Source: Vibrio lentus (GTDB taxonomy: Bacteria > Pseudomonadota > Gammaproteobacteria > Enterobacterales > Vibrionaceae). Taken from it: a DNA stretch of 64,000 nucleotides. Shown piece by piece: positions 20,345 to 28,855 of this stretch. Location of the stretch: NCBI RefSeq assembly GCF_030409755.1, contig NZ_JAUFQE010000002.1, positions 124,001 through 188,000 of the forward strand. Direction: 5' to 3'. A model generated the notes under the pieces. That model did not search any database, had not been told where the DNA came from, and was given only the letters and a program-made list of their open reading frames with translations. A program made the position numbers and the translations under genes. Numbering within the stretch: the stretch's first letter is position 1; each line of letters begins with the position of its first letter.

Positions 20345-20941
20345 ATGGAACATTATATTAGTCTGCTAGTTAAATCGATTTTCATCGAAAACATGGCGCT
20401 TTCTTTCTTCCTAGGTATGTGTACATTCCTAGCGGTTTCTAAGAAAGTTAAAACTTCTTTTGGTCTTGGTGTTGCGGTAGTTGTAGTACTTACAATCGCT
20501 GTTCCTGTAAACAACCTTGTTTACACACACATCCTAAAAGAAAATGCACTTGTTGCCGGTGTCGATTTAAGTTTCCTTAACTTCATCGCATTCATCGGTG
20601 TTATCGCTGCACTTGTACAAATCCTAGAGATGGTTCTAGACCGTTTCTTCCCACCTTTGTACAACGCACTAGGTATCTTCCTTCCTCTGATCACAGTTAA
20701 CTGTGCAATCTTTGGTGGTGTATCTTTCATGGTAACGCGTGACTACAACTTTGCTGAATCTGTTGTTTACGGCTTCGGTTCTGGTGTGGGTTGGATGTTA
20801 GCTATCGTTGCTCTTGCGGGTATCCGTGAGAAGATGAAGTACTCTGACGTACCTCCAGGTCTTCGTGGCCTTGGTATCACGTTCATTACTGTTGGTCTGA
20901 TGGCGTTAGGCTTTATGTCTTTCTCTGGTGTTCAACTGTAG
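20345..20941 (+). CDS. nqrE: Na+-translocating NADH:quinone reductase subunit E
   Basis: A 198-residue six-helix membrane subunit with inverted-topology similarity to NqrD. Cysteines in [17 protein letters not shown] (about residue 26) and [14 protein letters not shown] (about residue 120) are the expected iron ligands shared with NqrD. Further marks are [27 protein letters not shown] and [12 protein letters not shown]. It has a GAAGGGGTAAGGTAGTC ribosome binding region overlapping the end of nqrD. Confidence 0.97.
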   Translation: MEHYISLLVKSIFIENMALSFFLGMCTFLAVSKKVKTSFGLGVAVVVVLTIAVPVNNLVYTHILKENALVAGVDLSFLNFIAFIGVIAALVQILEMVLDRFFPPLYNALGIFLPLITVNCAIFGGVSFMVTRDYNFAESVVYGFGSGVGWMLAIVALAGIREKMKYSDVPPGLRGLGITFITVGLMALGFMSFSGVQL

Positions 20942-20970
20942 GGTAAGCACCCAGTAATAAGGAATAACAA

Positions 20971-22197
20971 ATGCAAAGCATTATTCTTGGCGTAGCGATG
21001 TTTACCATTATTGTATTGGCTCTAGTACTAGTGATTCTTTTCGCTAAGTCTAAGCTAGTACCATCAGGTGACATCACTATTGCTGTAAACGGCGACCCTG
21101 AAAAGGCGATCGTTACTCAACCTGGTAGCAAGCTACTTGGTGCCCTAGCTGGCGCTGGTATCTTCGTATCTTCTGCTTGTGGCGGCGGTGGCTCTTGTGG
21201 TCAGTGTCGTGTAAAAGTTAAGTCTGGCGGTGGCGATATTCTACCTACAGAACTTGATCACATCACAAAAGGTGAAGCTCGCGAAGGCGAACGTCTTGCA
21301 TGTCAAGTTGCTATGAAAACTGACATGGAGATTGAACTAGACGAAGATATCTTTGGTGTTAAAAAGTGGGAATGTACTGTTATCTCTAACGATAACGAAG
21401 CTACTTTCATCAAAGAACTTGCTCTAGCTATCCCTGAAGGTGAAGAAGTTCCGTTCCGCGCGGGTGGTTACATTCAGATTGAAGCTGAACCACATCACGT
21501 GAAATACGCAGATTACGATATTCCTGAGGAATACCGTGGTGACTGGGATAAGTTCAACTTGTTCCGTTACGAGTCTATCGTTAAAGAGCATTCGATCCGT
21601 GCTTACTCTATGGCTTCATACCCAGAAGAGAAAGGCATCATCAAGCTTAACGTGCGTATCGCAACTCCGCCGCCAAACAATCCTGATGTAGCTCCTGGTG
21701 TGATGTCTTCATACATCTGGTCTCTTAAAGAAGGCGACAAATGTACTATTTCTGGTCCATTTGGTGAGTTCTTTGCTAAAGACACAGACAATGAAATGGT
21801 ATTCATCGGTGGTGGTGCAGGTATGGCGCCAATGCGTTCACATATCTTCGACCAACTTAAGCGTCTTAACTCTACTCGTAAGATGTCTTACTGGTACGGT
21901 GCACGTTCTAAGCGTGAGATGTTCTACATTGAAGATTTCGACGGCCTAGCGGCTGCAAACGAAAACTTCGTGTGGCATTGTGCTCTGTCTGATCCTCAAC
22001 CTGAGGACAACTGGGACGGTTACACTGGTTTCATCCACAACGTACTGTACGAAAACTACCTGAAGGATCATGAAGCTCCTGAAGACTGTGAGTACTACAT
22101 GTGTGGTCCACCAATGATGAACGCAGCTGTTATCGGCATGCTGAAAGATCTTGGTGTAGAAGATGAAAACATCCTACTAGATGACTTCGGTGGTTAA
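20971..22197 (+). CDS. nqrF: Na+-translocating NADH:quinone reductase subunit F
   Basis: NqrF is the NADH-oxidising input subunit. One N-terminal membrane helix anchors it. Next comes a plant-type ferredoxin domain with the 2Fe-2S ligands [16 protein letters not shown] and LACQV (about residues 70, 76, 79 and 111), then the FAD domain ([11 protein letters not shown] near 210) and the NADH domain ([15 protein letters not shown] and YYMCGPPMM). Length 408 fits the family. Last of the six nqr genes; a hairpin follows, so apbE and nqrM may use readthrough or a second promoter. Confidence 0.97.
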   Translation: MQSIILGVAMFTIIVLALVLVILFAKSKLVPSGDITIAVNGDPEKAIVTQPGSKLLGALAGAGIFVSSACGGGGSCGQCRVKVKSGGGDILPTELDHITKGEAREGERLACQVAMKTDMEIELDEDIFGVKKWECTVISNDNEATFIKELALAIPEGEEVPFRAGGYIQIEAEPHHVKYADYDIPEEYRGDWDKFNLFRYESIVKEHSIRAYSMASYPEEKGIIKLNVRIATPPPNNPDVAPGVMSSYIWSLKEGDKCTISGPFGEFFAKDTDNEMVFIGGGAGMAPMRSHIFDQLKRLNSTRKMSYWYGARSKREMFYIEDFDGLAAANENFVWHCALSDPQPEDNWDGYTGFIHNVLYENYLKDHEAPEDCEYYMCGPPMMNAAVIGMLKDLGVEDENILLDDFGG

Positions 22198-22218
22198 TCC
22201 ATTTAAGTGATTGATATT

Positions 22219-22244
22219 ATGGCTGACTCCTACGAGTCAGCCAT
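22219..22244 (+). terminator. Hairpin terminator after nqrF
   Basis: Stem ATGGCTGACT / AGTCAGCCAT with a 6-nt loop followed by TTGTTTTTC, 21 bp after the nqrF stop. Confidence 0.88.
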
Positions 22245-22370
22245 TTGTTTTTCTAAAGCTCGTTTTGACAACATACTGGCTTATATAAGAAAGAGTAAGG
22301 TATTTTTAAGACCTATGTTTACTCTTATTTTTCCTTATATAAATCCTCAACATTAAACAGGAGTAAGCAA

Positions 22371-23375
22371 GTGAGAATTTGGCTTGTTGCATTAACTTCT
22401 TTGATTTTTCTTGCTGGCTGTGAAAAGCCGATTGAGCAAGTGCATTTAAGTGGCCCTACGATGGGTACTAGCTACAATATTAAATACATCAATGGTGATG
22501 AGTTCCCTGAGTCAAAAGAGATTCACACCGAGATTGATCGCTTGCTTGAAGAAGTAAACGATCAGATGTCGACTTACCGTGAAGACTCAGAGCTAAGCCG
22601 TTTTAATCAACACAAAGGTGCAGACGCATTTGAAGTTTCTGAGCAAACTGCGATTGTAGTGAAAGAAGCGATTCGTTTGAACGGTCTTACTGAAGGTGCG
22701 TTGGATGTTACCGTTGGCCCTTTAGTGAACTTGTGGGGTTTTGGCCCTGAAGCACGTCCAGAAGTTGTTCCAACAGACGAAGAGCTTGCTGCTCGTAAAG
22801 CGAAGGTGGGTATTCACCATCTAAGCATTGAAGGCAATAAACTCAGTAAGGATCTACCAAACCTGTATGTCGACCTTTCGACGATTGCAAAAGGTTGGGG
22901 CGTTGACGTTGTAGCTGACTACCTTGATTCAATTGGCATTCACAACTACATGGTTGAAATTGGTGGTGAAATTCGCTTGAAAGGTCTAAACCGTGACAAT
23001 GTGGGTTGGCGCATAGCGATTGAGAAACCAAGTGTAGAAGAGCGTACTATTCAAGAGATCATCGAACCAGGTGATATGGCGATTGCAACCTCTGGTGACT
23101 ATCGCAACTATTTCGAGCGTGATGGTGTTCGTTACTCACACATCATCAACCCAGAAACAGGTAAACCTCTTCATCACAAAGTGGTTTCTGTGACTGTTTT
23201 AAACCCGTCTTCAATGACTGCAGACGGTTTATCTACAGGCCTTATGGTCTTAGGTGAAGTAAGAGGAATGGAAATCGCTAACCAGCATAACATCCCAGCG
23301 TTTATGGTGGTTAAAACAGCAGATGGCTTTAAAGAAATTGCTTCAGAAGCATTTAAGCCATACTTAGGTAAATAA
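22371..23375 (+). CDS. apbE: FAD:protein FMN transferase (ApbE/Ftp)
   Basis: ApbE takes FMN from FAD and links it to the threonines of NqrB and NqrC in the periplasm, with Mg2+. The protein starts with a lipoprotein signal (IWLVALTSLIFLAGC). Family motifs are GPTMGTSYNIKY near the N terminus, YVDLSTIAKGWGVD, the FAD-contact EIGGEIRLKG, and the metal-site region SVTVLNPSSMTADGLSTGLMVLG. Length 334 is usual. Its position directly after nqrABCDEF and before nqrM is the common gammaproteobacterial maturation arrangement. Confidence 0.96.
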   Translation: MRIWLVALTSLIFLAGCEKPIEQVHLSGPTMGTSYNIKYINGDEFPESKEIHTEIDRLLEEVNDQMSTYREDSELSRFNQHKGADAFEVSEQTAIVVKEAIRLNGLTEGALDVTVGPLVNLWGFGPEARPEVVPTDEELAARKAKVGIHHLSIEGNKLSKDLPNLYVDLSTIAKGWGVDVVADYLDSIGIHNYMVEIGGEIRLKGLNRDNVGWRIAIEKPSVEERTIQEIIEPGDMAIATSGDYRNYFERDGVRYSHIINPETGKPLHHKVVSVTVLNPSSMTADGLSTGLMVLGEVRGMEIANQHNIPAFMVVKTADGFKEIASEAFKPYLGK

Positions 23376-23391
23376 GGTAAGCGAGAGAATT

Positions 23392-23646
23392 ATGAATACA
23401 TTTCTGATTACATTTGGTGTTTTTCTTGCCGTGATCACAGCAATGTCGATTGGCTATATTGTCCAAAAGAAAGTTGTGAAAGGTAGCTGTGGTGGTTTAG
23501 GTGCTGTTGGTATCGACAAAGTCTGTAATTGCCCAGAACCTTGTGATGCGCGTAAAAAGCGCGAAGCACGTGAAGCTTACCGCGTTGAGAAACTGGCTGA
23601 GCGTCAAGAAAAAGAAGCGGCTTGGAGCAAGGATCGTATCGCTTAA
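23392..23646 (+). CDS. nqrM: NqrM, (Na+)-NQR maturation factor
   Basis: An 84-residue protein with one N-terminal membrane helix (FLITFGVFLAVITAMSIGYIV) and a cytoplasmic, basic tail. Four cysteines in GSCGGLGAVGIDKVCNCPEPC fit the DUF539/NqrM family, known to be needed for delivery of iron to the NqrD/NqrE centre. It lies 16 bp after apbE, on the same transcript. Confidence 0.94.
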   Translation: MNTFLITFGVFLAVITAMSIGYIVQKKVVKGSCGGLGAVGIDKVCNCPEPCDARKKREAREAYRVEKLAERQEKEAAWSKDRIA

Positions 23647-23718
23647 TCGGTGATAACGGTTGATGCTAGTTTTCCTAAATTAGTCTTTAACTAATGGGTC
23701 ATCTAGCTCTCTAAACGC

Positions 23719-23752
23719 AAAGAGCTCAAGGCATTGTCTTGAGCTCTTTTTG
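23719..23752 (+). terminator. Terminator after nqrM
   Basis: Stem AAAGAGCTCAAG / CTTGAGCTCTTT with a 7-nt loop and a following T-run. The next gene is convergent and ends at 23826. Confidence 0.92.
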
Positions 23753-23825
23753 TTCCTAGAGACTTAAACGCTTAAAGTGAACAGCCTATAAAGGGTTTGG
23801 CTGTTATATATGTCTATATAACTAC

Positions 23826-25055
23826 CTATGAACTCTTATTGCGAGTGCATACAAGCTGGTTTCTACCTTGCTCTTTGGCCGTATAAAGCAGTTCGTCGGC
23901 AGCTTTGATTTGTTCATCTAACTTGCCGTCTAAATCAGTGACACCAATACTGATGCTGACTTTAATACTTTGGGATTCATGTATGACTTCATGATCTTCT
24001 ATTGCCACTCTCATCGATTCTAGATTATCAACGAAGCTTTCAAACGACCCACACGACTGAATACAAAACTCTTCACCACCAAAACGAACGGCTACATCAT
24101 CGCTGAAGTGGTCCTTGATGATACCGCCCACGGCAACCAGTACCGCATCACCACCATCATGGCCGAAGGTATCATTCACTTTCTTAAAGAAATCGATATC
24201 CATCATCGCTATATTTCTTTCTTCACAGCCTTTGCATGGTTGATTGAACAAATAGCGACGGTTCCATAGCCCCGTAAGTGCATCTTCATTGGCATGACGA
24301 AACAGTTCATTGGTCGCTTCCTTCATATCGAGAAGCTGGTGAATACGGCAGAAAAATTCTTCTTGGTTAAATGGCTTATAGAGGAAGTCGTTAGCGCCCG
24401 CTTTAAGGAAGCGCGCGGTCATGGTGCGATCGTCGCTACCTGATAGACCAAGAATAGCGAGTTGGTTGCGGTCGTGGTTTACTCGAATGTCACGGGTCAT
24501 CGAAATACCATCTTTTTTCGGCATGTCATGATCGGTAACGACAAACGTGATATCAGGATCCTTGCTGAGAAGCTCTAGTGCTTGTTCGCCATCTTTCGCT
24601 TGAATCGTTTGAATATATTGATGTTCGAGGAGTTGGACGACATATCGACGAACTACAGCTGAATCATCAACCACCAACGCTTTATGGTGTCGGTTATTCG
24701 AGATTCGATTAACCAGAGGAAGTAAGTAACTGACCGATGACATACTGTCTTTAAGGATGTAATCAAGCACACCTTTGGCGAGAACCTGTTCTCGAAGTGT
24801 GTTGTTGAACATACCGGTTAGTACAATGATTTTTTGTTGGTAGCCGAGTACCAAATCAATGATTTCACCATCTTGACCATCGGGTAGGCAGTAATCTAAT
24901 ACAGCACACAAGAAATCCGTCTCTTGCTCTAAGATCGCTTTCGCTTCCTCAATTGATTCTGCGAGTGCGACTTCATAGCCACTGTTTTTTAATTGCTGGT
25001 ATAGATAGTTTCGGAATGCTCGACTGTCCTCCACCACTAGTATTTTTTCACTCAA
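23826..25055 (-). CDS. Response regulator with two receiver domains and a GGDEF diguanylate cyclase domain
   Basis: A 409-residue signalling protein. Residues about 4-115 form a first receiver domain (ILVVEDSRAFRNY; phosphoacceptor aspartate in CAVLDYCLPDGQDG). Residues about 125-240 form a second (ALVVDDSAVVRRYV; aspartate in FVVTDHDMPKKDG; lysine in FLYKPFN). Residues about 250-405 are a GGDEF domain with DALTGLWNRRYLF, MMDIDFFKKVNDTFGHDGGD and the active-site FGGEEF, so it should make c-di-GMP from GTP. No histidine kinase is adjacent. It is divergent from the broken dinB; its promoter shares the short gap with the dinB LexA box. Confidence 0.93.
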   Translation of the reverse strand: MSEKILVVEDSRAFRNYLYQQLKNSGYEVALAESIEEAKAILEQETDFLCAVLDYCLPDGQDGEIIDLVLGYQQKIIVLTGMFNNTLREQVLAKGVLDYILKDSMSSVSYLLPLVNRISNNRHHKALVVDDSAVVRRYVVQLLEHQYIQTIQAKDGEQALELLSKDPDITFVVTDHDMPKKDGISMTRDIRVNHDRNQLAILGLSGSDDRTMTARFLKAGANDFLYKPFNQEEFFCRIHQLLDMKEATNELFRHANEDALTGLWNRRYLFNQPCKGCEERNIAMMDIDFFKKVNDTFGHDGGDAVLVAVGGIIKDHFSDDVAVRFGGEEFCIQSCGSFESFVDNLESMRVAIEDHEVIHESQSIKVSISIGVTDLDGKLDEQIKAADELLYTAKEQGRNQLVCTRNKSS

Positions 25056-25176
25056 AAGCTATCCCTACTTATCGACTAAATACTCCTTACAATACTATCA
25101 GAAGAGTGGACTGCTGTTGAAGTGAAACCTCTTGAGCTGGACACGAGATCATTTTAAATCGAGGAATAATTGATTA

Positions 25177-25196
25177 TACTGTTCATAGATACAGTT
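25177..25196 (+). promoter_or_regulatory. LexA (SOS) box of the interrupted chromosomal dinB
   Basis: TACTGTTCATAGATACAGTT contains the perfect LexA core CTGT-N8-ACAG (25179-25194). It lies 22 bp before the dinB ATG at 25218, where a dinB SOS box is expected. Since dinB is now cut after codon 20, the first complete gene downstream on this strand is ginA at 25372. Confidence 0.88.
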
Positions 25197-25217
25197 GTAA
25201 GATTGAGTTATTCCTAA

Positions 25218-25280
25218 ATGTGCAGTGCAGGCCAAGATAAAATCAGAAAAATAATCCATGTCGATATGGATTGTTTTTAA
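25218..25280 (+). pseudogene. dinB: 5' fragment of chromosomal dinB (20 codons), cut by the island
   Basis: From ATG 25218 the translation ends RKIIHVDMDCF and then meets TAA. This is the conserved N terminus of DNA polymerase IV, including the catalytic-metal aspartate of HVDMD. In other DinB proteins the next residues are FAAVEMRDNP, and in this window these reappear at 46046. The first codons (MCSAGQDKI) fit a Vibrio DinB start, though the exact start codon is a guess. The stop codon is made at the junction by island DNA. Confidence 0.9.
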
Positions 25281-25371
25281 ACTCTGACGTGTTAGTTTGA
25301 AGAAAAATTTGTAAGTATTTTTATTGTTTACTACCTTTCACTTATAGGTGGCAACTTAATGGTAAAAATGT

Positions 25372-26604
25372 ATGCAAAGAGTACGTGATAAAACTCATAA
25401 CAAGCACTGGATTTATCTTGATGATAACGATGTGCCACTTCTGTTACCTTGCCTTTATAGTCGTTACACCACCTTGAATGGGCTTTCTGTTGTCCATGAG
25501 AAAGTAAAGAACGCTGAGACAGAGCAATATGACTTCCAATTCAAGGAGGTTGAAATTGGTGAAGATGCTCAAAACGTCAGGGGTGAGAAATTGGGTGTTT
25601 TCCTTGAGTGGTTAGAAGATTATGCCAAAGAATCAGATCAGCCCCTACTTACACTCGATAACCATATTGCTCTTCCCGATGAATATATGAATACATTCAT
25701 TAATGACCATCTAGTTCATAAGATGGAAGTTAGTGAAGTTGTCGTTAATCGAGCAGTAATGTCATTAGAGAGTTATTACAACTGGCTTTCTTACTTCTTT
25801 GATATGTCATATAAAAAAATCTTTATATATTCAGAAAATAGACAATTAGTTCGCTTAAATAGCAAATCAAAACTTATCATAAAATATCTCCTTCCAGCGA
25901 CAAGGGAATTGCTTTACGCCAATACAAATACTTTTTTGGAGGAGATTGTTCTACGCAATGGTGGAGAGCTTGGTTGTCGAACCAAAGAGAACCAAGGGTT
26001 TTACTTGGAAGATTTTAAGGCTGATGGCTTTATTCAAAAAGGCTTATTGAACCTTTTTAAAGATATTATGGCTAATCCTGATAAAGAGGAATTTGAGTAC
26101 CACCTAGCTTCTTTTCACGCAAAATATGGTTCAAAGAGAAAGTTTTATATTCAGCGTTCTCACCTTAGTTTAATGAAGCGTTATTACGACCAAGAGCGCC
26201 CTAAAACTGAGAGTAACCAGTTATTGGTCTCCAACTCTACTAATGACACTTTTGGTAAGCCCGTAGGTAAACAATACGGCACTCAGCTTTTTTCTAGGGT
26301 GTTAGAGAAAGTTCGCAAATTAATACAAGAGAATCCAGAAGCTTACTCAGGTTATCAAGAGTTGGATAAAGCTCTGAGTTACCACCACTTAAGACACTCT
26401 TTTGGCACTGATATTTTTTATGAAGGTTGTCAACAAGCAAAGAAATCATACGAATCGATTACCACGGAATCTGCAGTGTATATTGAAACCGCAAGACGCT
26501 TAGGACACAAAGTAGATAGCAAGTATTCAAACCAAACCACAAAAATGTATATTCATGCTTGTGGCCAGAGAGAGCAGTTACTAAGAGAGGTGGTTCTTGG
26601 ATAA
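25372..26604 (+). CDS. ginA: GinA-like tyrosine recombinase
   Basis: A 410-residue tyrosine recombinase that would cut and rejoin DNA at the island ends. The C-terminal catalytic domain shows HHLRHSFGT (HxxR, H338-R341), ARRLGH (H379) and the nucleophile candidate Y393 in TTKMYIH. The N-terminal half has no motif I recognise. It is the first of four genes in the order and size pattern of ginABCD in GInt islands; the symbol rests on that pattern. It begins 154 bp after the broken dinB ATG and ends with an 8-bp overlap into the next gene. Base composition is A+T-rich compared with the core genes. Confidence 0.85.
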   Translation: MQRVRDKTHNKHWIYLDDNDVPLLLPCLYSRYTTLNGLSVVHEKVKNAETEQYDFQFKEVEIGEDAQNVRGEKLGVFLEWLEDYAKESDQPLLTLDNHIALPDEYMNTFINDHLVHKMEVSEVVVNRAVMSLESYYNWLSYFFDMSYKKIFIYSENRQLVRLNSKSKLIIKYLLPATRELLYANTNTFLEEIVLRNGGELGCRTKENQGFYLEDFKADGFIQKGLLNLFKDIMANPDKEEFEYHLASFHAKYGSKRKFYIQRSHLSLMKRYYDQERPKTESNQLLVSNSTNDTFGKPVGKQYGTQLFSRVLEKVRKLIQENPEAYSGYQELDKALSYHHLRHSFGTDIFYEGCQQAKKSYESITTESAVYIETARRLGHKVDSKYSNQTTKMYIHACGQREQLLREVVLG

Positions 26605-28846
26605 TTTAGAGGAATTTTCAAGCACTGAGATAGAAAGGGTGCTATCAAGTGAATTTAAGAAAAAGCAACCGATAGCATCACTAGAGTTGCCTTTCTCTGT
26701 TAAGTCTATTTCTATCCCTCAGAGTAGAAAAAGTGCTGCCTATATTCTATCCATGACTGACACCGAGGATTCCGATAAATCGATTATCTACAAGGCAATG
26801 ATTGCGGCTTATAACTACGCCTTTTTTGACAAAAGTGCTGCGTTTTCTGCAACAGTATACTTTTCGAATGCAGCCAAACCATTCATTGAATGGCTCAATG
26901 CCCACAAAATTGAAAATCGCTACGAAGCTATAAAACTTTACGAAACCGACCGTATGGATGAGTTAGAGAATCATGGTGGTTATAGCCCTTTAATTACTTT
27001 GAAGTGTGTATTGGGTTATGCCATTGAGTCTGAATCATTAAGAAAAGAGTTAAGTAGTGATGAGTATGCGTATCTTATTGAGCTTCGCAAAACAAAACAC
27101 ACCCCTAACCTGAATAAGTCTCAAAAATCTATAGCCAGTTATTTCGGTGCATTAGACTGGTTAAGAAGAGACGATATTGGTATTGGAAGTGAGCTTTATT
27201 CCGCTCTCGCTTCCCCAAAGTTGGCGGTGAATTCATTAAGCTTAACCGCAGCTACTGTTATTCTTGCATTGAAAACCTATAAAGATGAACTACAAGCGCT
27301 GATTAGGAGTATTAAACCGCAGTTAAGTCCCTGGTTAGTTATTGAGTCAAAGGATAGTAGATTTGAGAGGTGTAAAGCAGTAGGTAATATCATTTATTTG
27401 ATGTTGTCTGCTTACCATAAACAAGATAATTCATCGAATACCCTTAAAGCAGCGCTAGAGGTTTTGATTCTTTCTAATTCAAGTAGTTTAGTTACCTACA
27501 ATACTATTACTCCAGCATTAAAGAGCCAGAATGAGTGTGATAGCCTTTTTTTGAATAAAAGACGTGACAAAACGAAAGTTAATGTGGGTTTCACAGGTTT
27601 GCATTCTTCTGCAGTACTAGATGGCACTCTTTTCTCTATCGAGTGGATTAAGGGTGTGTTAAATGGCGATTCATCAAAAGCACTGACTAATGTAGAGGGG
27701 TTAATGTTTGCTTGGTTGATGGCCAGCTTAACGGTGCAACCAAATGACATACCTAAACTAAGGCACTCTGATTTTAGATTGATGAAAGTTGGTGGAAGAG
27801 TCACTAATATTGAGTGCGAGTATTTTAAAGGTCGGGCTAAAGTGTTTCATACAACCCGTTCTTTATCCGCTCGAACACCAGAAGGTAAGGCGCTTTTAAC
27901 ACTACTTGAACAGCAGGATGAAGGCTTGCCTTTCTTTGCTAAACAATTATTGGTAATTAGTAACAACATCAACGCACTTTTAGGTGTTTTTGCTGCGATA
28001 CTTCAAATAAGCGACTTGTCTGAAAAGCTTGAAGCTGCACACGAAAAACAACAGCAACCCAATTTAATGCCTCAAGTAATTTGCGTACTGATTTCCCACG
28101 GTGCCCATCCTGAAAATGTTATTGATAACCCTAGGAAAATAACGATAGAAGAGAGATGTAAATTAGTCGCTCAATCGCAATCACCTTGCCAGAGAGGTAT
28201 TTTCGGTCTTCAAGTTATTAAAAATAGTGCAGTTCATGCATTTAGTGACTCATACACATTGAATTACTTGATTAATCGAAACTCTCATTCGAACCAAACT
28301 GAGAAAGTAAGCTACCTAACCGAAGATAATGAAGAATGGATGAATAGCTCTGGTCGAATCACTCGTGAGGTGATGCTGGATTTGATTCATAATGTTTTTA
28401 ATTTGAACTTTAAGGCTGAGAATGAAAAACAAGTCGCAGCATTTAATAGTGAGTTTATGGCGGTCACAGATTTGATTTCATACAAGCATGAGGAAATGAA
28501 TGCAAGGCTTAGAGTCGTCACAGGGCAAGAAAAGGGTCGAGTTAATGAAGTGGGCGTGATGGCGTTGAGTGACCAAAAAGAAAATGAAGCGTTATCGCCG
28601 ATCTATGTCTCAGATAGCCCTATTACTGTTTTAAAAATGCACAATTATCTCCATGAATTCAAAAAGAACTATAAGAAGCTCCTTTCTCATAATCCTGACC
28701 ACTTATTTAAAACTGTGATACCGACTGTGGAATGGCTAGAAGACACCCTACCCAAGATGAGTAAAGCATCACAACGTAAAGGTAGGGAGCAGTTTGACTT
28801 AATGATAAAAAATGGCGTGGTAATGAGCGTCTTTCACTCGATGTAA
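26597..28846 (+). CDS. ginB: GinB-like large recombinase-related protein
   Basis: A 749-residue protein in second position of the gin operon. The TTG start overlaps ginA by 8 bp, which implies coupled translation. Sequence around residues 370-400 (FAWLMASLTVQPNDIPKLRHSDFRL) looks like the box I region of tyrosine recombinases, but the usual arginine after TG is replaced (QPND). Further on, AVHAFSDSY stands where HxxR should be, again without the arginine, and I find no clear C-terminal tyrosine motif. It may therefore be a non-catalytic partner of GinA and GinC. Assignment as GinB rests on position, size and the recombinase-like core. Confidence 0.75.
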   Translation: MDNLEEFSSTEIERVLSSEFKKKQPIASLELPFSVKSISIPQSRKSAAYILSMTDTEDSDKSIIYKAMIAAYNYAFFDKSAAFSATVYFSNAAKPFIEWLNAHKIENRYEAIKLYETDRMDELENHGGYSPLITLKCVLGYAIESESLRKELSSDEYAYLIELRKTKHTPNLNKSQKSIASYFGALDWLRRDDIGIGSELYSALASPKLAVNSLSLTAATVILALKTYKDELQALIRSIKPQLSPWLVIESKDSRFERCKAVGNIIYLMLSAYHKQDNSSNTLKAALEVLILSNSSSLVTYNTITPALKSQNECDSLFLNKRRDKTKVNVGFTGLHSSAVLDGTLFSIEWIKGVLNGDSSKALTNVEGLMFAWLMASLTVQPNDIPKLRHSDFRLMKVGGRVTNIECEYFKGRAKVFHTTRSLSARTPEGKALLTLLEQQDEGLPFFAKQLLVISNNINALLGVFAAILQISDLSEKLEAAHEKQQQPNLMPQVICVLISHGAHPENVIDNPRKITIEERCKLVAQSQSPCQRGIFGLQVIKNSAVHAFSDSYTLNYLINRNSHSNQTEKVSYLTEDNEEWMNSSGRITREVMLDLIHNVFNLNFKAENEKQVAAFNSEFMAVTDLISYKHEEMNARLRVVTGQEKGRVNEVGVMALSDQKENEALSPIYVSDSPITVLKMHNYLHEFKKNYKKLLSHNPDHLFKTVIPTVEWLEDTLPKMSKASQRKGREQFDLMIKNGVVMSVFHSM

Positions 28847-28855
28847 GGGGGATTT